From Planococcus citri (lineage: Eukaryota; Arthropoda; Insecta; Hemiptera; Pseudococcidae), in NCBI RefSeq assembly GCF_950023065.1, contig NC_088679.1, positions 80,352,001 through 80,416,000 on the forward strand: 64,000 bases of DNA. The letters are read 5' to 3'. A program made the translations under genes and the position numbers. The notes below the pieces were generated by a model. It was not told where the DNA came from. It did no database searches and saw nothing but the letters and a program-made list of their open reading frames with translations. Positions 21,101 to 33,361 of this stretch are shown piece by piece. Each line of letters starts with the position of its first letter. Within the stretch, counting starts at the first letter, position 1.

Positions 21101-23234
21101 GTCGCTGGAGGCTCTTAAATGACTAGAACCCGTCTGAAGTCGTCTTCAAAGGGTGTTAAAATTGGAGTGTAGAGTAAATTTCTGCTTTACAACTCCAATT
21201 TGATAGAATTTTGTGGGAATTTCGAGTTTCAAAAATCTGCTGGAGGCTCCAGAACTGCTCAAAACGGTTTGAAACCGTTTTAAATCGATTCGGCATGTCG
21301 AAAATAGGGTATATCCCAAATTTCAGCTTTCTTGGTCAATTTGGTAAAATTTTGATTTTTCCCTCATTTTTGGCCAAAATTCTCAAAATTTTACCAAATT
21401 GACCAAGAGAGCTGAAATTTGAGATATACCGTATTTTCGACATGCCAAATCGATTGGAAACGGTTTCAACCCGTTTTGAGCAGTTCTGGAGCCTCCAGCA
21501 GATTTTTAAAACTCGAAATTCCCACAAAATTCCATCAAATTGGACTTGTAAAGCTGAAATTTATTCTGAAAACTAATTTTAATGCGCTACGAAGTATTGC
21601 AGGTAAATTTCAAGTCGTTTTGGAGCCTCCAGCGACTTTTTTGAAAATTCCTGGAGCCTCCAGTAGATTTTTGAAACTAGAAATTTCCCCAAAATTTCAG
21701 CAAACTAAGATAGAGAGTCGAAATTTATTCTGCAAACTAATATTAACACACTCTGAAGACGACTTCAGGTGTGTTCAAGTCATTTTAGAGCCCCCAGCGA
21801 CTTTTTTGGAAATTACTGGATCCTCCAGCCGGTTTTTAAAATTTTAAATTTTCACAAAATTTCATCAAAACTGAGATGGAAAGCTGAAATTTACTCTACT
21901 CTCCAATTTTAATACCCTCTGAAGACGACTTCAGGTGGGTTCAAGCCATTTTACAGCCTCCAGCGACTTTTTTGAAAATCACTGGAACCTCCAGTAGATT
22001 TTCGAAACTTGAAATTTCCCCAACATCAAGTTATAAAATGGAATTATGCAAGCTGAAATTTACTTCGCAGACTACATGGTGGTTTCAAATGGTTTTGAAG
22101 CTTCCAGCTACTTTTAGGAAATTTCAATTTTCCAAAAAAACGCCATGTAACCTTTCAACAAGTCGCTGGATGCTGCAAAACGACTTGAAATCCACCAGCA
22201 GTCAACTTTGTAGCGTATTGAAATTAGTTTGCAGAATGAATTTCGACTCTCCATCTCAGTTTGACGAAATTTTGGACAAATTTAAAGTTTCAAGAATCTG
22301 CTGGAGGCTCCAAAACGACTTGAAATTCACCTGCAGTACTTCGTAGCGTATTGAAATTAGTTTTTAGAATGAATTTCAGCTTTACAACTCCAATTTGATG
22401 GAATTTTGTGGGAATTTCGAGTTTCAAAATTCTGCTGGAGGCTCCAGAACTGCTCAAAACGGGTTGAAACCGGTTCCAATCGATTTGGCATGTCGAAAAT
22501 AGAGTATATCCCAAATTTCAGCTTTCTTGGTCAATTAGGTAAAATTTTGTTTTTCCCTCATTTTTGGCCTAAAATGGATTTTCAAAAATTCACCAAAAAT
22601 CGAAAAACGCACTTTAGCACTTGAAATTTTGACAGGTGATGAGTTTTTGCATGATCTTTCAATCAACCTTTATACAGTTTGAAAAATTTCGTGCAAGTCC
22701 TATGTTGAAACGCGAAATCTGCGATTTCGGCTGACCTGTCAATCAAAATGGCCGCCATTTTGTAAGTTTGGCCAACTTTTTTTCGGGCAAGTTTGCTTTA
22801 AAATGTTCCTTAGGATGTCCCCTTTAAGAAAAAAGTTGTCCCGGTTGATCGGCGGGGGGGGGGGTGCATTTACTCCTAGTGTCATATGCCGGTCTATATT
22901 CTTAAATGGCGGACCAGCATACTCCCACGAACATTACCGGATCATTCGTTTCATTCGCTATTGCTTACCGAGCGAACTCAAAATGATCGAAAATCGCTTC
23001 GTTTTTTTCACGTATGGCATTATTGACATATTATGCACAACTTGCGTTGATTTTCAATTAATCTGATTAAGGTTCAATATCCGTTTGATGCAAGAAGGTA
23101 GAATGAAAGGTCAAGCGTTTATTACTCTTCCGAATGTTGAGCTGGCAGAATTAGCGTTGAAGGAAACCAACGGTTACATTGTCAAGGGAAAACCAATGGT
23201 CATTCAGTTTGCGAAAAAAGCGGCCTCCCAGTAA
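18173..23234 (+). CDS. Rnpc3: RNPC3 / U11-U12 65K, minor spliceosome RNA-binding protein
   Basis: Six exons: 18173-18315, 18476-18595, 18680-18881, 18964-19678, 19786-19939 and 23072-23234, all GT/AG with agreeing phases, giving 498 residues (human about 517). RRM1 covers about residues 5-90 (TLLIRHLPASLT, then KCAFAKFKNEQVA). A Lys-rich linker is followed by a PPPYHFKYRYPAP segment and an acidic region. RRM2 covers about 410-495, with CRLYVKNLSKHV and MKGQAFITLPN. This protein bridges U11 and U12 snRNPs, binding U12 hairpin III through RRM2, in the nucleus. Exon 4 contains a possible 102-nt in-frame intron (19360-19461), which would give 464 residues. Intron 5 is almost wholly a Pal-A element. 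AATAAA at 23611 probably ends the message. Confidence 0.93.
20003..22894. mobile_element. Pal-A palindromic element, complete copy
   Basis: The left end GTCCGGCATA and the right end TATGCCGGTC are inverted with TA on both sides (20001-20002 and 22895-22896). The outer arms match for roughly 320 bp and include a C-run facing a G-run and the phrase AAAATGGCGGCCATTTTG. Inside, units with CTGGAGGCTCCAG and CTGGAGCCTCCAG are arranged as smaller inverted pairs, with an inner palindrome centred near 21370. No transposase is present. It fills most of RNPC3 intron 5. Confidence 0.8.
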
Positions 23235-23610
23235 CTCAACTCTAAGTATTTCATGGTAAGTGCATGGATTTTAATTGGTATTAGTGTTGGTATTGTTACT
23301 ACTAATTGTTTTCGTCAATGTCAGCAGTTATTATACAGTTGTGTTCGATTAATGAAGAAAGACTACGCGTAGAATGTTTTATTAGCATCGCTAGTACGAG
23401 TGTTGCAATTACATCGACTAGTTCTTTCAGGCAAAAACGCGCAAATTCGTATGGGAAATCGCGTTGCGTCATCGCTAGCGAGATTGCATCAAACAATTAC
23501 CAAGATTGTAAGCAGCATAATATGTATTTGCGAATACCGCTGCCGGGAATTCTTAAAATTACAATCAGACGAGAGAAATTATCGATTAATTTGTATTTGT
23601 AAGAATTGGA

Positions 23611-23616
23611 AATAAA
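23611..23616 (+). terminator. AATAAA polyadenylation signal of RNPC3
   Basis: AATAAA lies 377 bp after the RNPC3 stop codon, before an A-rich tract. The region 23620-24152 separates the convergent RNPC3 and PDI genes and shows no other feature. Confidence 0.5.
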
Positions 23617-24152
23617 GAATGATAATAATAATTATAATAATAATCACTATAATGATGTCCGAGGAAAAGAAAAAAAAAAATAAAGAAAAAAAAAAGGAAA
23701 CAAAATAGAAACTGATACAAGAATAACTGTTACAACTACAACATAGGTACTCACTTCGACAATCAAATTCTAGCCTAGTAAAAAAATAATAATTCCGCTG
23801 ATTTATATAACTTAATTAAATTAGTAATTTTAGTTTACAAAAGTATAATACAATACAAATACATCCTCCGTGAGTGATCCGTACATAAACTATATAATAA
23901 CTGGAAGGAAAAACATGATTCGAAAACATTTACAAAATTCATTTCAAAACAATCCACTCGACGCGAAGTTCTCCATCGTCGTCGGTAAAAAAAAAAAATA
24001 ATCGCATTTCATTATTATCATTATTATATATAAATATTTTTTTCATTTTTCTTTTTTTTGGTACATAGGAAGAAAATGTAAAAAGGAGAAAAAGAGTACA
24101 ACAAAATAACAAAATACGCACACATTCGATGATGACGATTAGATCACGACAT

Positions 24153-27100
24153 TTATAACTCGTCTTTAAGCGCTTCTTTCGATTTATCTTCGTCTTCGTC
24201 TTCTTCGTCAGATACCTGGTGGAAAACGAAAAAAGCGTATTAGAAAAAAACAGTCAACAGTAGGCAAAGTTGAGATTAAAATCACGAATGTAATGCTACA
24301 CGTACAGAAGGTTCTGGTTCTGCTCTTCCGTATTGGCCTCCAGATTCGACGAATTTGGTTAAACCTTCCAACGTTCTCTCTCCGTTATATTCGACCACCT
24401 AGTACACACACAATGATATGGGTTAGGTTTAAAAATAAGTAGGCGAGAAACGAGAGAATAAGGGAATCGAAAGGCTTACCTTCGATTTGTCCTTGGGATA
24501 GAACGTAATGGTTGGGAAACTTGAAATTTTGGTATTTTCTAATTCGTTGGCAGTAGCGTCGATTTTGGCGATAACGACGTCCGATTTTTCTTTGAAATTT
24601 TCACCCAGCTGTAACGCAATAATGATCCGCAAATTGATGAAATGTACCTTACTAGCGCTTACCTACAACCGAATAGGGAATCGTAGGCCTACCTGATCGT
24701 AAACTGGAGCCAACTGTTTACAGTGCCCACACCACGGAGCGTAGAATTCTACCAAAACATCTTTGGACGTGTCCATGACTACTTTTTCGAAATTACTAGC
24801 TACCAATACTTTGACTGGTTTAGCATCCCAGTCTTCGGGTAGTTCTTGAGACAGATAATGTTGCTGGAAAAGAGTCGAGTTGAAAAGCAGGTAAACACAA
24901 AAACTTACATACAGTATGACACAAAAATAGTGCTCGGTGGCTAGCTAGAGAAATGAATGAAGCGGCGTTGAGTAGGGAAAAATAAGGGCTTTCAAAAGCG
25001 ACCTTGAAAATTGTAGGTCCATGCACAGGGTGTCCACAAAATGAAAAACCAGTTTGGTAAAAAATTAAAACTGGGTTTTACTGGCGCAATGCATTCTACA
25101 CACTGAGGCGACAAAAACGTGATATGAATTTTTTGAAACCGGTTCATTAATTTGCAACCAATTGACTAAAAATACCCAAAAACTGTAGGAAGAGAAAAAA
25201 GCTTGAAACAAAAGTTGTAGAGCGTGAAAAATTACACAATTCGGACTAATCTCATTTTGAAACCGGTTCATTGGTTCACATTTAGCAACCAGTTTTTGGG
25301 AATTACCTAAAAGTTGGAGATAGGAATAAAACCTTGAAACAGAAGTTGTAGAGCGTGAAAAATTGAACCATTTTCGCTGATTGGATTTTGAAACCGGTTT
25401 AAAATTTGCAACCAGTTATCAAAAATTGCCCAAAAATTTGAGATCGAGAAAACAGCTTGAAACAAAAGTTGTGGGGCATGAAAAATAACACAATTGTGTT
25501 CAATCACATTCTGAAACCAGTACATTGGTTTGCGTTTAGCAACCAGTTTTCAACAATCACCTGAAATAAAAATTGAAGGTAGAGAAAAAATCTTGAAACA
25601 AAAGTTGTAGAGCGTGAAAAAATGAACCAGTTTTGCTGATTGGATTTTGAAACTGGTTCATAATTTGCAACCAGTTTTCAAAAATTGCCTAAAAATTTGA
25701 GATCGAGAAAAAAGCTTGAAACAAAAGTGTTGGGCATGAAAAATTACACAATTGTGTTCTATCACATTTTGAAACCGGTTCATTGGTTTGCATTTAGCAA
25801 CCAGTTTTCAACAATCACCTAAAATTGAATATGGAGAAAAACCTTGAAACAAAACGTGCAGAGGGTGAAAAAGTGAACCAGTTTTGCTGATTGGATTTTG
25901 AAACCCGTTTATAATTTGCAACCAGTCATCAAAAATTCCCTAAAAATTCGAGATCAAGAAAAAAGCTTGAAACAAAAGTTGTGGGGCATAAAAAATTACA
26001 CAATTGTGTTCAATCATATTTTGAAACCGGTTCATTGGATTGCATTTAGCAACTAGTTTTTAACAATCACCTAAAAATTGAATATGGAGAAAAACCTTAA
26101 AACAAAAGTTGTAGAGCGTGAAAAATTGAACCAGTTTTGCTGATTGAATTTTGAAACCGGTTCATAATTTGCAACCTGTTATCAAAAATTGCCTAAAAAT
26201 TCGAGATCGAGAGAAAAGCTTGAAGAAAAGTTGTGAAGCATGAAAAATTACACAAATCTGTTAAATCACATTTTGAAACCAGTTCATTGGCTTGCATTCA
26301 GCAACCATTTTTTGATAATCGCCTAAAAATTGAAGATACAGAAAAAAGCTTGAAACAAAAGTTGTAGAGCGTGAAAAATCCAACCATTTTTGCTGATCAG
26401 ATTTTGAGAATGGTTAATTAATTTGCAACCAGGTAACTTTTGGTGGCCTGCTGCTATTTAATGAACCGGTTTCAAAATATAATCAGCAAAAATGGTTCAA
26501 TTTTTTACACTCTACAACATATGTTTCAAACTTTTCGCTGTAATCCCCAATTTTTAGGTGATTGTCAAAAAACATGGTTGATAAAATGCGAACTAATGAA
26601 CCGGTTTCAAAATGTGATTACAAAGAATTGTGTTCTATTTTCACACTCTACAATTTTTAGGTAATTTTTGATAACTGGTTGCAAATAGATGAGCCGGTTT
26701 CAAAATTCAACTTTTGGTTCAAACTTTTTTCACTGAAAAATTGAACCATTTTTGCTGAGCAGATTTTGAGAATGGTTCAACTTGCAACCAGGTAACTTTT
26801 GGTGGCTTGCTGCGATTTAATAAACCGGTTTCAAAATCTAATCAGCAAAAATGGTTCAATTTTTCACGCTCTACATTTTTTGCCGAAGCTTTTTTCTCTC
26901 TCTTCAATTGTTGGGTGATTATCAAAAACTGGTTGCTGAATGCAAACCAATGAACCGGTTTCAAAATGTGATTGAACGGATGAACAAAATTGTGTTATTT
27001 CCCATGCCCCACAACTTTTGTTTCAAGCTTTTTTCTCGATCTCCAATTATTAGGTAATTTTTGATAACTGGTTGCAAATAGATGAGCCGGTTTCAAAATT

Positions 27101-30100
27101 CAACTTTTGGTTCTAACTTTTTTCACTGTCTACAATTTTTGGGTAAATTTTGATAATTGACTGCGGATTAATGAACAAGTTTCAAAATCTGATCAGCAAA
27201 AATGGTTCAATTTTTCACACTACAACTTATGATTCAAACTTTTTTCTCTATTCCCATTTTCTTGGCGATTGTGAAAAACTGGTTTCTAAATGCAAACTAA
27301 TGAACCGGTTTCAAAATGTGATTTAACATAATTGTGTAATTTTTCATGCCTCACAACTTTTGTTTCAAGCTTTTTTCTCGTCCTCGAATTTTTAGGATAT
27401 TTTTGATAACTGGTTGCAAATTATGAACCAGTTTCAAAATCCAATCAGCGAAAATGGTTCAATTTTTCACACTCTACAACTTATATGATTCAAACTTTTT
27501 TCTCTATTCCCATTTTCTAAGTGACTTTGAAAAACTGGTTGCTAAATGCAAACCAATGAACTGGTTTTAAAATGTGATTGAACACAATTGTGTAATTTTT
27601 ATGCCCCACAACTTTTGTTTTAAGCTTTTTCCTCGAATTTTTAGGCAATTTTCGATAACTGGTTGCAAATTATGAACCGGTTTTAAAATCCAATCAGCGA
27701 AAATGGTTCAATTTTTCAAGCTCTACAACTTTTGTTTCAAGCTTTTTGTTCATCTCCCTTTTTCAGGTGATTGTCAAAAACTGGTTGCTAAATGCGGACC
27801 AATGAACCGGTTTCAAAATATGATTAGACAGAATTATGTAATTTTTCACGCTCTACAACTATCGTTTCAAGCTTTTCTCTTTTATCTACAATTTTTGGGT
27901 ATTTTTTGTCAACTGGTTGCAAATTAATGAACCGGTTTCGAGCCAAAATCGTTTAATTTTTCACGCTCTACAACTTTTACTTCAAGTTTTTTTCTTCATC
28001 TTCAACTTTTAGGTGATTGCCAAAAACTGGTTGCTGAATGCGAACCAATGAACCGGTTTCAAAATGTGATTAGACCAAATTGTGTGATTTTTCACGCTCT
28101 ATGACTTTAGTTTCAAGCTTCTTTCTCTATCAACAATTTTTGGGTATTTTTTGTCAACGGTTTGCAAATTAATGAACCGGTTTCAAAAAATTCATATCAC
28201 GTTTCTGTCGCCTCTTAGTGTGTAGGATGCATTGCGCCAGTAAAAACCAGTTTTATTTTTTTACCAAACCGGTTTTTCATTTTGAGGACACCCTGTGCAT
28301 GGACCTGAAATTTTCCAAGGTCGCTTTTGAAAGCACTTATTTTCCCCTACTCAACGCCGCTTCATTCATCTCTCTAGCTCTTTCCCCTAAGAAATAAAAG
28401 CCACCAGGCACTACTTTTGTGTCATACTGTATATGTATCATACTACGTATGTGTAGGTAGGTACCTTCAATTCTCCGCTGACGAAATCGCCGACAAATTT
28501 GCCTATATTTTCCGCACTCAGATCAGCAGATTGGGGTTTGTATTTGGCCATATCTTCTTCCAATCTGATGGCGCGCATCGAAGGTACTTCGTCTTTTTTC
28601 ATTCCGAAGAATTCCAAAATGCGTACGTGATCTTCTTCGTCCGTATTAATGGTGACGAATAATACCTAAAATGAAAACGATTAAAGATATCAGTGAAAAC
28701 GGCACCGTCGTACTACGTGGCTTAGGTACCATAGATAATAGGCACGCGTGCAACTACAGTTACTTACCTTTTCTCTGAAATTTTTCGCAACATTTTTAGC
28801 GTTATCTAAATGCGCGTCAAAATGACCTTCCTTCTTGGAAAGGAACAGAAGTAAATGACTTTTGATATCGCCTCCGAAAATTTTCGTAGCAGTTTCGTGA
28901 TTGAATTCAACAACCAACGGTAACGACTGAATCGACACGAACGCTTTCAAAGCATCTTCCGAAACATCACCGTCGAAAGTAACTTCTCCTTCGTCGAACT
29001 GGAACAATAAGCAATAAATTCGTATTCACCAAACCATCGAATTACACGTGTAATATATTACGTACATTATGTAACGTATGCAGGAAATTGCCTAATGCAC
29101 AATGCGCGTACTAGGCAGAGGGGGTTGTCGAATTCGTGCATTTTTCCCAGAAATTTATATCGATGGTCAAAAAAAAACTGGGAATATTTTTGTTCAATTA
29201 TGTACCTCCCTACATCAAATAGTAAAATCATCATATTTTACATTTTCTCTTTATTTTATATTATTTTCGTCTGACAGCCGGTAACTCAAATCAAACCAGT
29301 TACAGATACAAACAAAGGTAGCATAGCCAGGGTGGTTCGACGCGACGAATCAATAATAACAGGCGAATTCATCGTCGGCGAAATGATGACGTAAGAGATT
29401 CTGGTTACACGTAGTACTGATCAATTCGCGAATATCCGCAACGGCGGGCGGGTGGGTGAGGGGATAACGATAAATTTTCAACGAAAATGAGGATGAAATC
29501 ACATTCGTACAAGAGTGTAAATAAACAGTACACACGTATGTCGTATATCTGCTTGCATATACGCACACTTGTGTCATCAGTAGTGTGTAGTGGTAACAGT
29601 GTCGACACTTTAAATCATCTAGGTATAGGTATACGCATACGTTGAACTAGATTTTATGCTGTATCACGAAAAATTAAATGGCAAATCGTTTGATTTAGTC
29701 GCGCACACGAATGAACATTGAACATTAATCTCGGAATGGTGTACAGACGAGCTCGCAGCACCAATAGGCGCGAGTTAAAGGGAGGTAGACCCGGGTACTT
29801 TGGTGGGCGCTTTCGACCTTGAATCGTGAAAGAATCACTACGGTGTACGTGGTACATATAGTAAAAAATACAAATAGAGTCCGAGTATCGAGGCTAAATT
29901 CATGTGTAGGTATATCTTTCTACTTCGTCGGTGTCACCGATTCTCCCAAGTACTACCTGTTTGAAAATAGGCAATTTGCCGGCTGTCTTACCTTCTTGTA
30001 CAGAACTACTTTGTCCTCAGACACGGAAGAATCAGCGAGTACTTTTTCATCGGTCACAATGGCGAACGGATGATCGTCGATCAAACCAGCAGTGGCCAAA

Positions 30101-31000
30101 AACTTCTCCGCAAGCTGACTAGATTGATCCTGTAATTGAAAAAACCGTGAATAAGAAACAGCTACTAGTATACTATACATATTAAGTTTCGTTACGACAC
30201 GACAAGAGGCGAGGCGTGGCGAGGCGGATGCGGAAAAAAGTCTGAATTCACCTTGAAATATCCGACGATAGCGACGGTGTTGTTGCTCTTGAATAGTTGC
30301 AAATCTTCGACGGAAGTGATTTCCCTGGCAGGAGGGCCAGTTTTCTTTTTCAACCACGAAATAATGGTGTCTGCCTGGCGACCACCTGCAATCGAAATAC
30401 AACACATAAATCAACCGACCGGTAATCGTATACGCTCGATTACACGTATGTACTATCGACGAGCGAAAGAGATTAAATGTGGTACAAAGGGCATCGTGGG
30501 CCTTTGACTGACCTCCGTATTCTAGTGGTTTTCCGTTCTTGAAGAATTTTAACGTGGGATAGCCACGAACGCCGAATTGTTCGGCGAGTTCGCCTTCCTC
30601 AGTCGCATCGACTTTGGCCAATTTGATAGACGATCCTTCTTTCTCCAGTTCTTGGGCTGCTTTGGCGTATTCGGGTGCCAACTGTTTGCAATGACCACAC
30701 CATGGTGCATCTGCGGAAGATGAAAATTTAGTACAGTGAGAAAGGCGAAATCAACTCGCGTAGTTTATCTGATGCCTGTACGTCAGGCGTACGACGATAT
30801 CGTGATTAGTTTTATATTAGAATGTTAGTCATATATTACTTACAGAATTCAACGAGAAGATACTGGATGCTATCGACTGCCTTCTGGAAATCGCTTTTTG
30901 ATAACACAATCACACCGTCATCTTTTTGAAAATCGTCGGCTTTTATTCTCAGCACGCACAACGATATCAACAACAGACATTCGGTAATCCTTACTCTCAT
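24153..31000 (-). CDS. Pdi: Protein disulfide isomerase (ER, KDEL)
   Basis: Ten exons on the minus strand: 31000-30844, 30710-30513, 30385-30252, 30129-29992, 28998-28768, 28665-28465, 24863-24693, 24608-24480, 24398-24306 and 24215-24153, giving 504 residues, the normal PDI length. All borders are GT/AG with agreeing phases. A signal peptide (about 1-21) precedes the a domain with CGHC at 57-60. The b and b' domains follow, then the a' domain with CGHC at 398-401, an acidic tail and the KDEL retrieval signal (501-504). The enzyme forms and isomerises disulfides in the ER lumen and is also a subunit of prolyl 4-hydroxylase. Intron 6 (3.6 kb) is almost wholly a Pal-B element. An exact ER stress element lies about 160 bp upstream, so induction by unfolded protein is likely. 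Confidence 0.97.
24912..28429. mobile_element. Pal-B palindromic element in PDI intron 6
   Basis: Ends are CAGTATGACACAAAA and its mirror, with TA at 24910-24911 and 28430-28431. Inverted end segments of about 160 bp (24912-25070, 28270-28429) enclose an array whose units carry GAAACCGGTTCA. Spacing in the left half alternates about 123 and 130 bp, a dimer of about 253 bp. The left half (about 25071-26436) and right half (about 26458-28200) run in opposite directions. It fills 3,518 of the 3,601-bp intron. No coding sequence. Confidence 0.85.
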
Positions 31001-31159
31001 TTTGAAAAACACAACCCGAACTAAGGAAATTAATCAACATATAAAACTACCGGTACAAAGCGCATTCAATTCTACAGTAGCAAGTTGGTAACGTAACGTG
31101 AAATGAAGTGAAATTGATGATGTAAACAAATTTCGCGAATGGACGCTCCACTCGCATCT

Positions 31160-31178
31160 CGTGGTTTTTTTTCATTGG
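31160..31178 (-). promoter_or_regulatory. ER stress response element (ERSE) of the PDI gene
   Basis: Read on the gene's strand, this is CCAAT, exactly nine bases, CCACG: the full ERSE consensus bound by NF-Y with ATF6 or XBP1. It lies about 160 bp upstream of the PDI start codon, between the gene and the transposon at 31368. ERSEs are known in promoters of ER chaperones, including PDI family members. Confidence 0.75.
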
Positions 31179-32224
31179 TTCCCTGATAGTTCGCGAGCCG
31201 AGCTCGTAGTCAAAATATCAAGGGAAACGAGGGAAATTTAGTGGGAAATTTTAAAAACACGATGGCCAACAATGCTTTCGAAACAACGCGTTGTCAACGC
31301 TTTCACAACAGTGTTGACTCGAGCGAAATCTCAAATTTACCGATCCGAGACAGTGAACTGAATCCACACTAATTACTAGAGACTAAGGATACTTTTCGGC
31401 ATCGTGTGCTGTCGAGTGCTTTCGGCTACGCTCGTTTGACTTGTCTCCATGATATAGACAGTGTAGACCTGTAGAGGAAGACGAAAATCTAGCACTTTCA
31501 GAAACGTCAGTAACGACGTCGCCGCCTTATAGAGAGCGCTCGCGGCGAAATGCGCGTTACTCTCTCGCAACATTATAGGGAGTTTTATATGAAACACACA
31601 TTGTACACGATCAATTTTTTCATTTTTTTATTCTAAAAAATTTTTTAGGACAATTTTTTTTTGAAATAAATGATTTTTAATGTTTTTTAAATTCCTTTTA
31701 CATAAATATGAGCCATGAAATCGGAAAATTGAAACATCAGAGGTAATTATTTTTACAATATAGTAATAATAGAAATATATGCTCGTAAGAATAAATAATA
31801 ATAAGTGTAAAATGATCGATCAAATTATTATTTTATATTTTTTTGATTTTTTTCATCGTAATAGAGAAATAAATAAATTCAGTTTCTCATTTCTTACCTT
31901 TTTTCCTAGTGATATTTCAGTACATGATTAAATAACAGGGATCTGTTGATAGGCTCGAACAAGATCAATAGTAGAAAAAATAGTCTTATTGAATAGTAGG
32001 TTAGAGCAATCTTGTATATGAGGAAGAGGGTAACGATCTGGTTTTGTTATTTTGTTAAGATTTCTGTAGTCTCCACAAGGGCGCCAAGAGTTTGGTTTTT
32101 TTCTAGCCATATGTAATGGACTTGCCCAACTTCCTTTTGAGGGTCGACAAATACCTAACTTTTGTAGAAAATCAAAAGTTTCTTTGGCAATTTTCATTTT
32201 TTCAGGATTCAAACGACGTGGAGA

Positions 32225-33361
32225 CAGGGTTGTAAGGTAATTTATGTCGGTAAATTACGGCGGTATTTTACCGTATTTTACGGTATTTTACCAAAAGTTT
32301 ATTACCGTATTTTACCGTAAATTACCAAAAAGCATTTTTTTGCCACATTATTTTATTTGAAAGTTGAAAGGATGAATCAACAGCTGAAGATGATTGGCAT
32401 CAAAATTCACAATTTATTTGCATCAATGCTAATAATAATTGATACATGCTACATATAAACAGGAAAATATCTTGAAAATTACCAAACAATTGCCAGAAAA
32501 TTATTCACAATTGGTCAAAAATCAGAAAAAATTGCATCAAATCGTGAAAACATGTTGAAATGTCATTAAAATGTACTTCAAAATCATTAAATTTTGGTTA
32601 TTTCAATCATTTTATTTAAAATAACCAAATAGGTCAATTTTTTATTTTTTGACAATGTTGAATGATTTAAAATTTTAATTTTAATCCATGCATGGTTATT
32701 GGTTATACAATTAATTTTTCCCCATTGCCATTGGCATTGGCCATCTTTCATCACTTTTTAGTTTTTACTTTTTAGTAATTTTCAGTAACTTCAATGTTTT
32801 TCAATTTCATGTGTTGTTAACTTGTTAATGTAATTTTTAATTTTAACCCTTTTATAGTTTCATATTGTTTTCAAATTTCAAGCAGAAAATTATTGAAATT
32901 CAGTGGCGTAGCCAAGGGGGGGGGGGCGAAGGGGGCCATGGCCCCCCTTGCGAGCAAAAATTTGTAAGAAAACATGCCAAAATGGACGTTTTTTCGTTGT
33001 TTGGACCCATTTTTTCTAAAAATTTTCGCTCAAGCAATAATTTTGCTTTCTTTTTCATGAAATCACCACACATCACAATAGATTTTCAGAAAATTACCCC
33101 TGATTTCGATTTTTCATGCCTAAAAATCTGGTTTTGCCCCCTCCTTGAGAAAATCCTGGCTACGCCACTGTTGAAATTTCCACCCATTACATAATATACA
33201 ATAATTTTATATGTTTGAACTTTTGAAGGTTTGAAGTTTGAACTTTGAACACTATAAGTTCATTATATTCAAGTTGGTAAAATACGGTAAAATACCGTAT
33301 TTTACCGTATTTTACCGCCGTATTTTACCAGCGAATAAATTACGGTAATTTAACAACCCTG
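32225..33361. mobile_element. hAT-type non-autonomous transposon, 1137 bp
   Basis: Ends are CAGGGTTGTAA and TTAACAACCCTG, with the identical 8-bp duplication CGTGGAGA at 32217-32224 and 33362-33369. Each end is followed by several GGTAAAATACGG-like subterminal repeats, which in hAT elements are candidate transposase sites. No transposase frame. It splits the Gypsy-like pol between protease and reverse transcriptase. Confidence 0.92.
32901..33170. mobile_element. Nested hAT-type MITE, 270 bp
   Basis: Ends CAGTGGCGTAGCC and GGCTACGCCACTG are perfect inverted repeats, with the 8-bp duplication TTGAAATT at 32893-32900 and 33171-33178. It lies inside the hAT element 32225-33361 and is therefore younger than it. 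Confidence 0.92.

Noticed and set aside
21211..22624. Frames of 60-140 residues repeating SKICWRLQNCSKR-like peptides
   Set aside because: The same peptide appears on both strands and in every Pal-A copy; it is translation of the palindromic repeat, not a protein family.
25065..28200. Frames with MNRFQN-like peptides in the PDI and Su(z)12 introns
   Set aside because: These are images of the Pal-B units around GAACCGGTTTCAAAAT and recur at the unit spacing on both strands.
25071..28200. Regular repeats considered as a CRISPR array
   Set aside because: Units are over 120 bp, diverged, inverted between halves, and lie in a eukaryotic intron.
31376..31597. Possible coding frame of 73 residues next to PDI
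   Set aside because: It lies in the left arm of the TIR element and recurs inverted in the right arm; no family resemblance.
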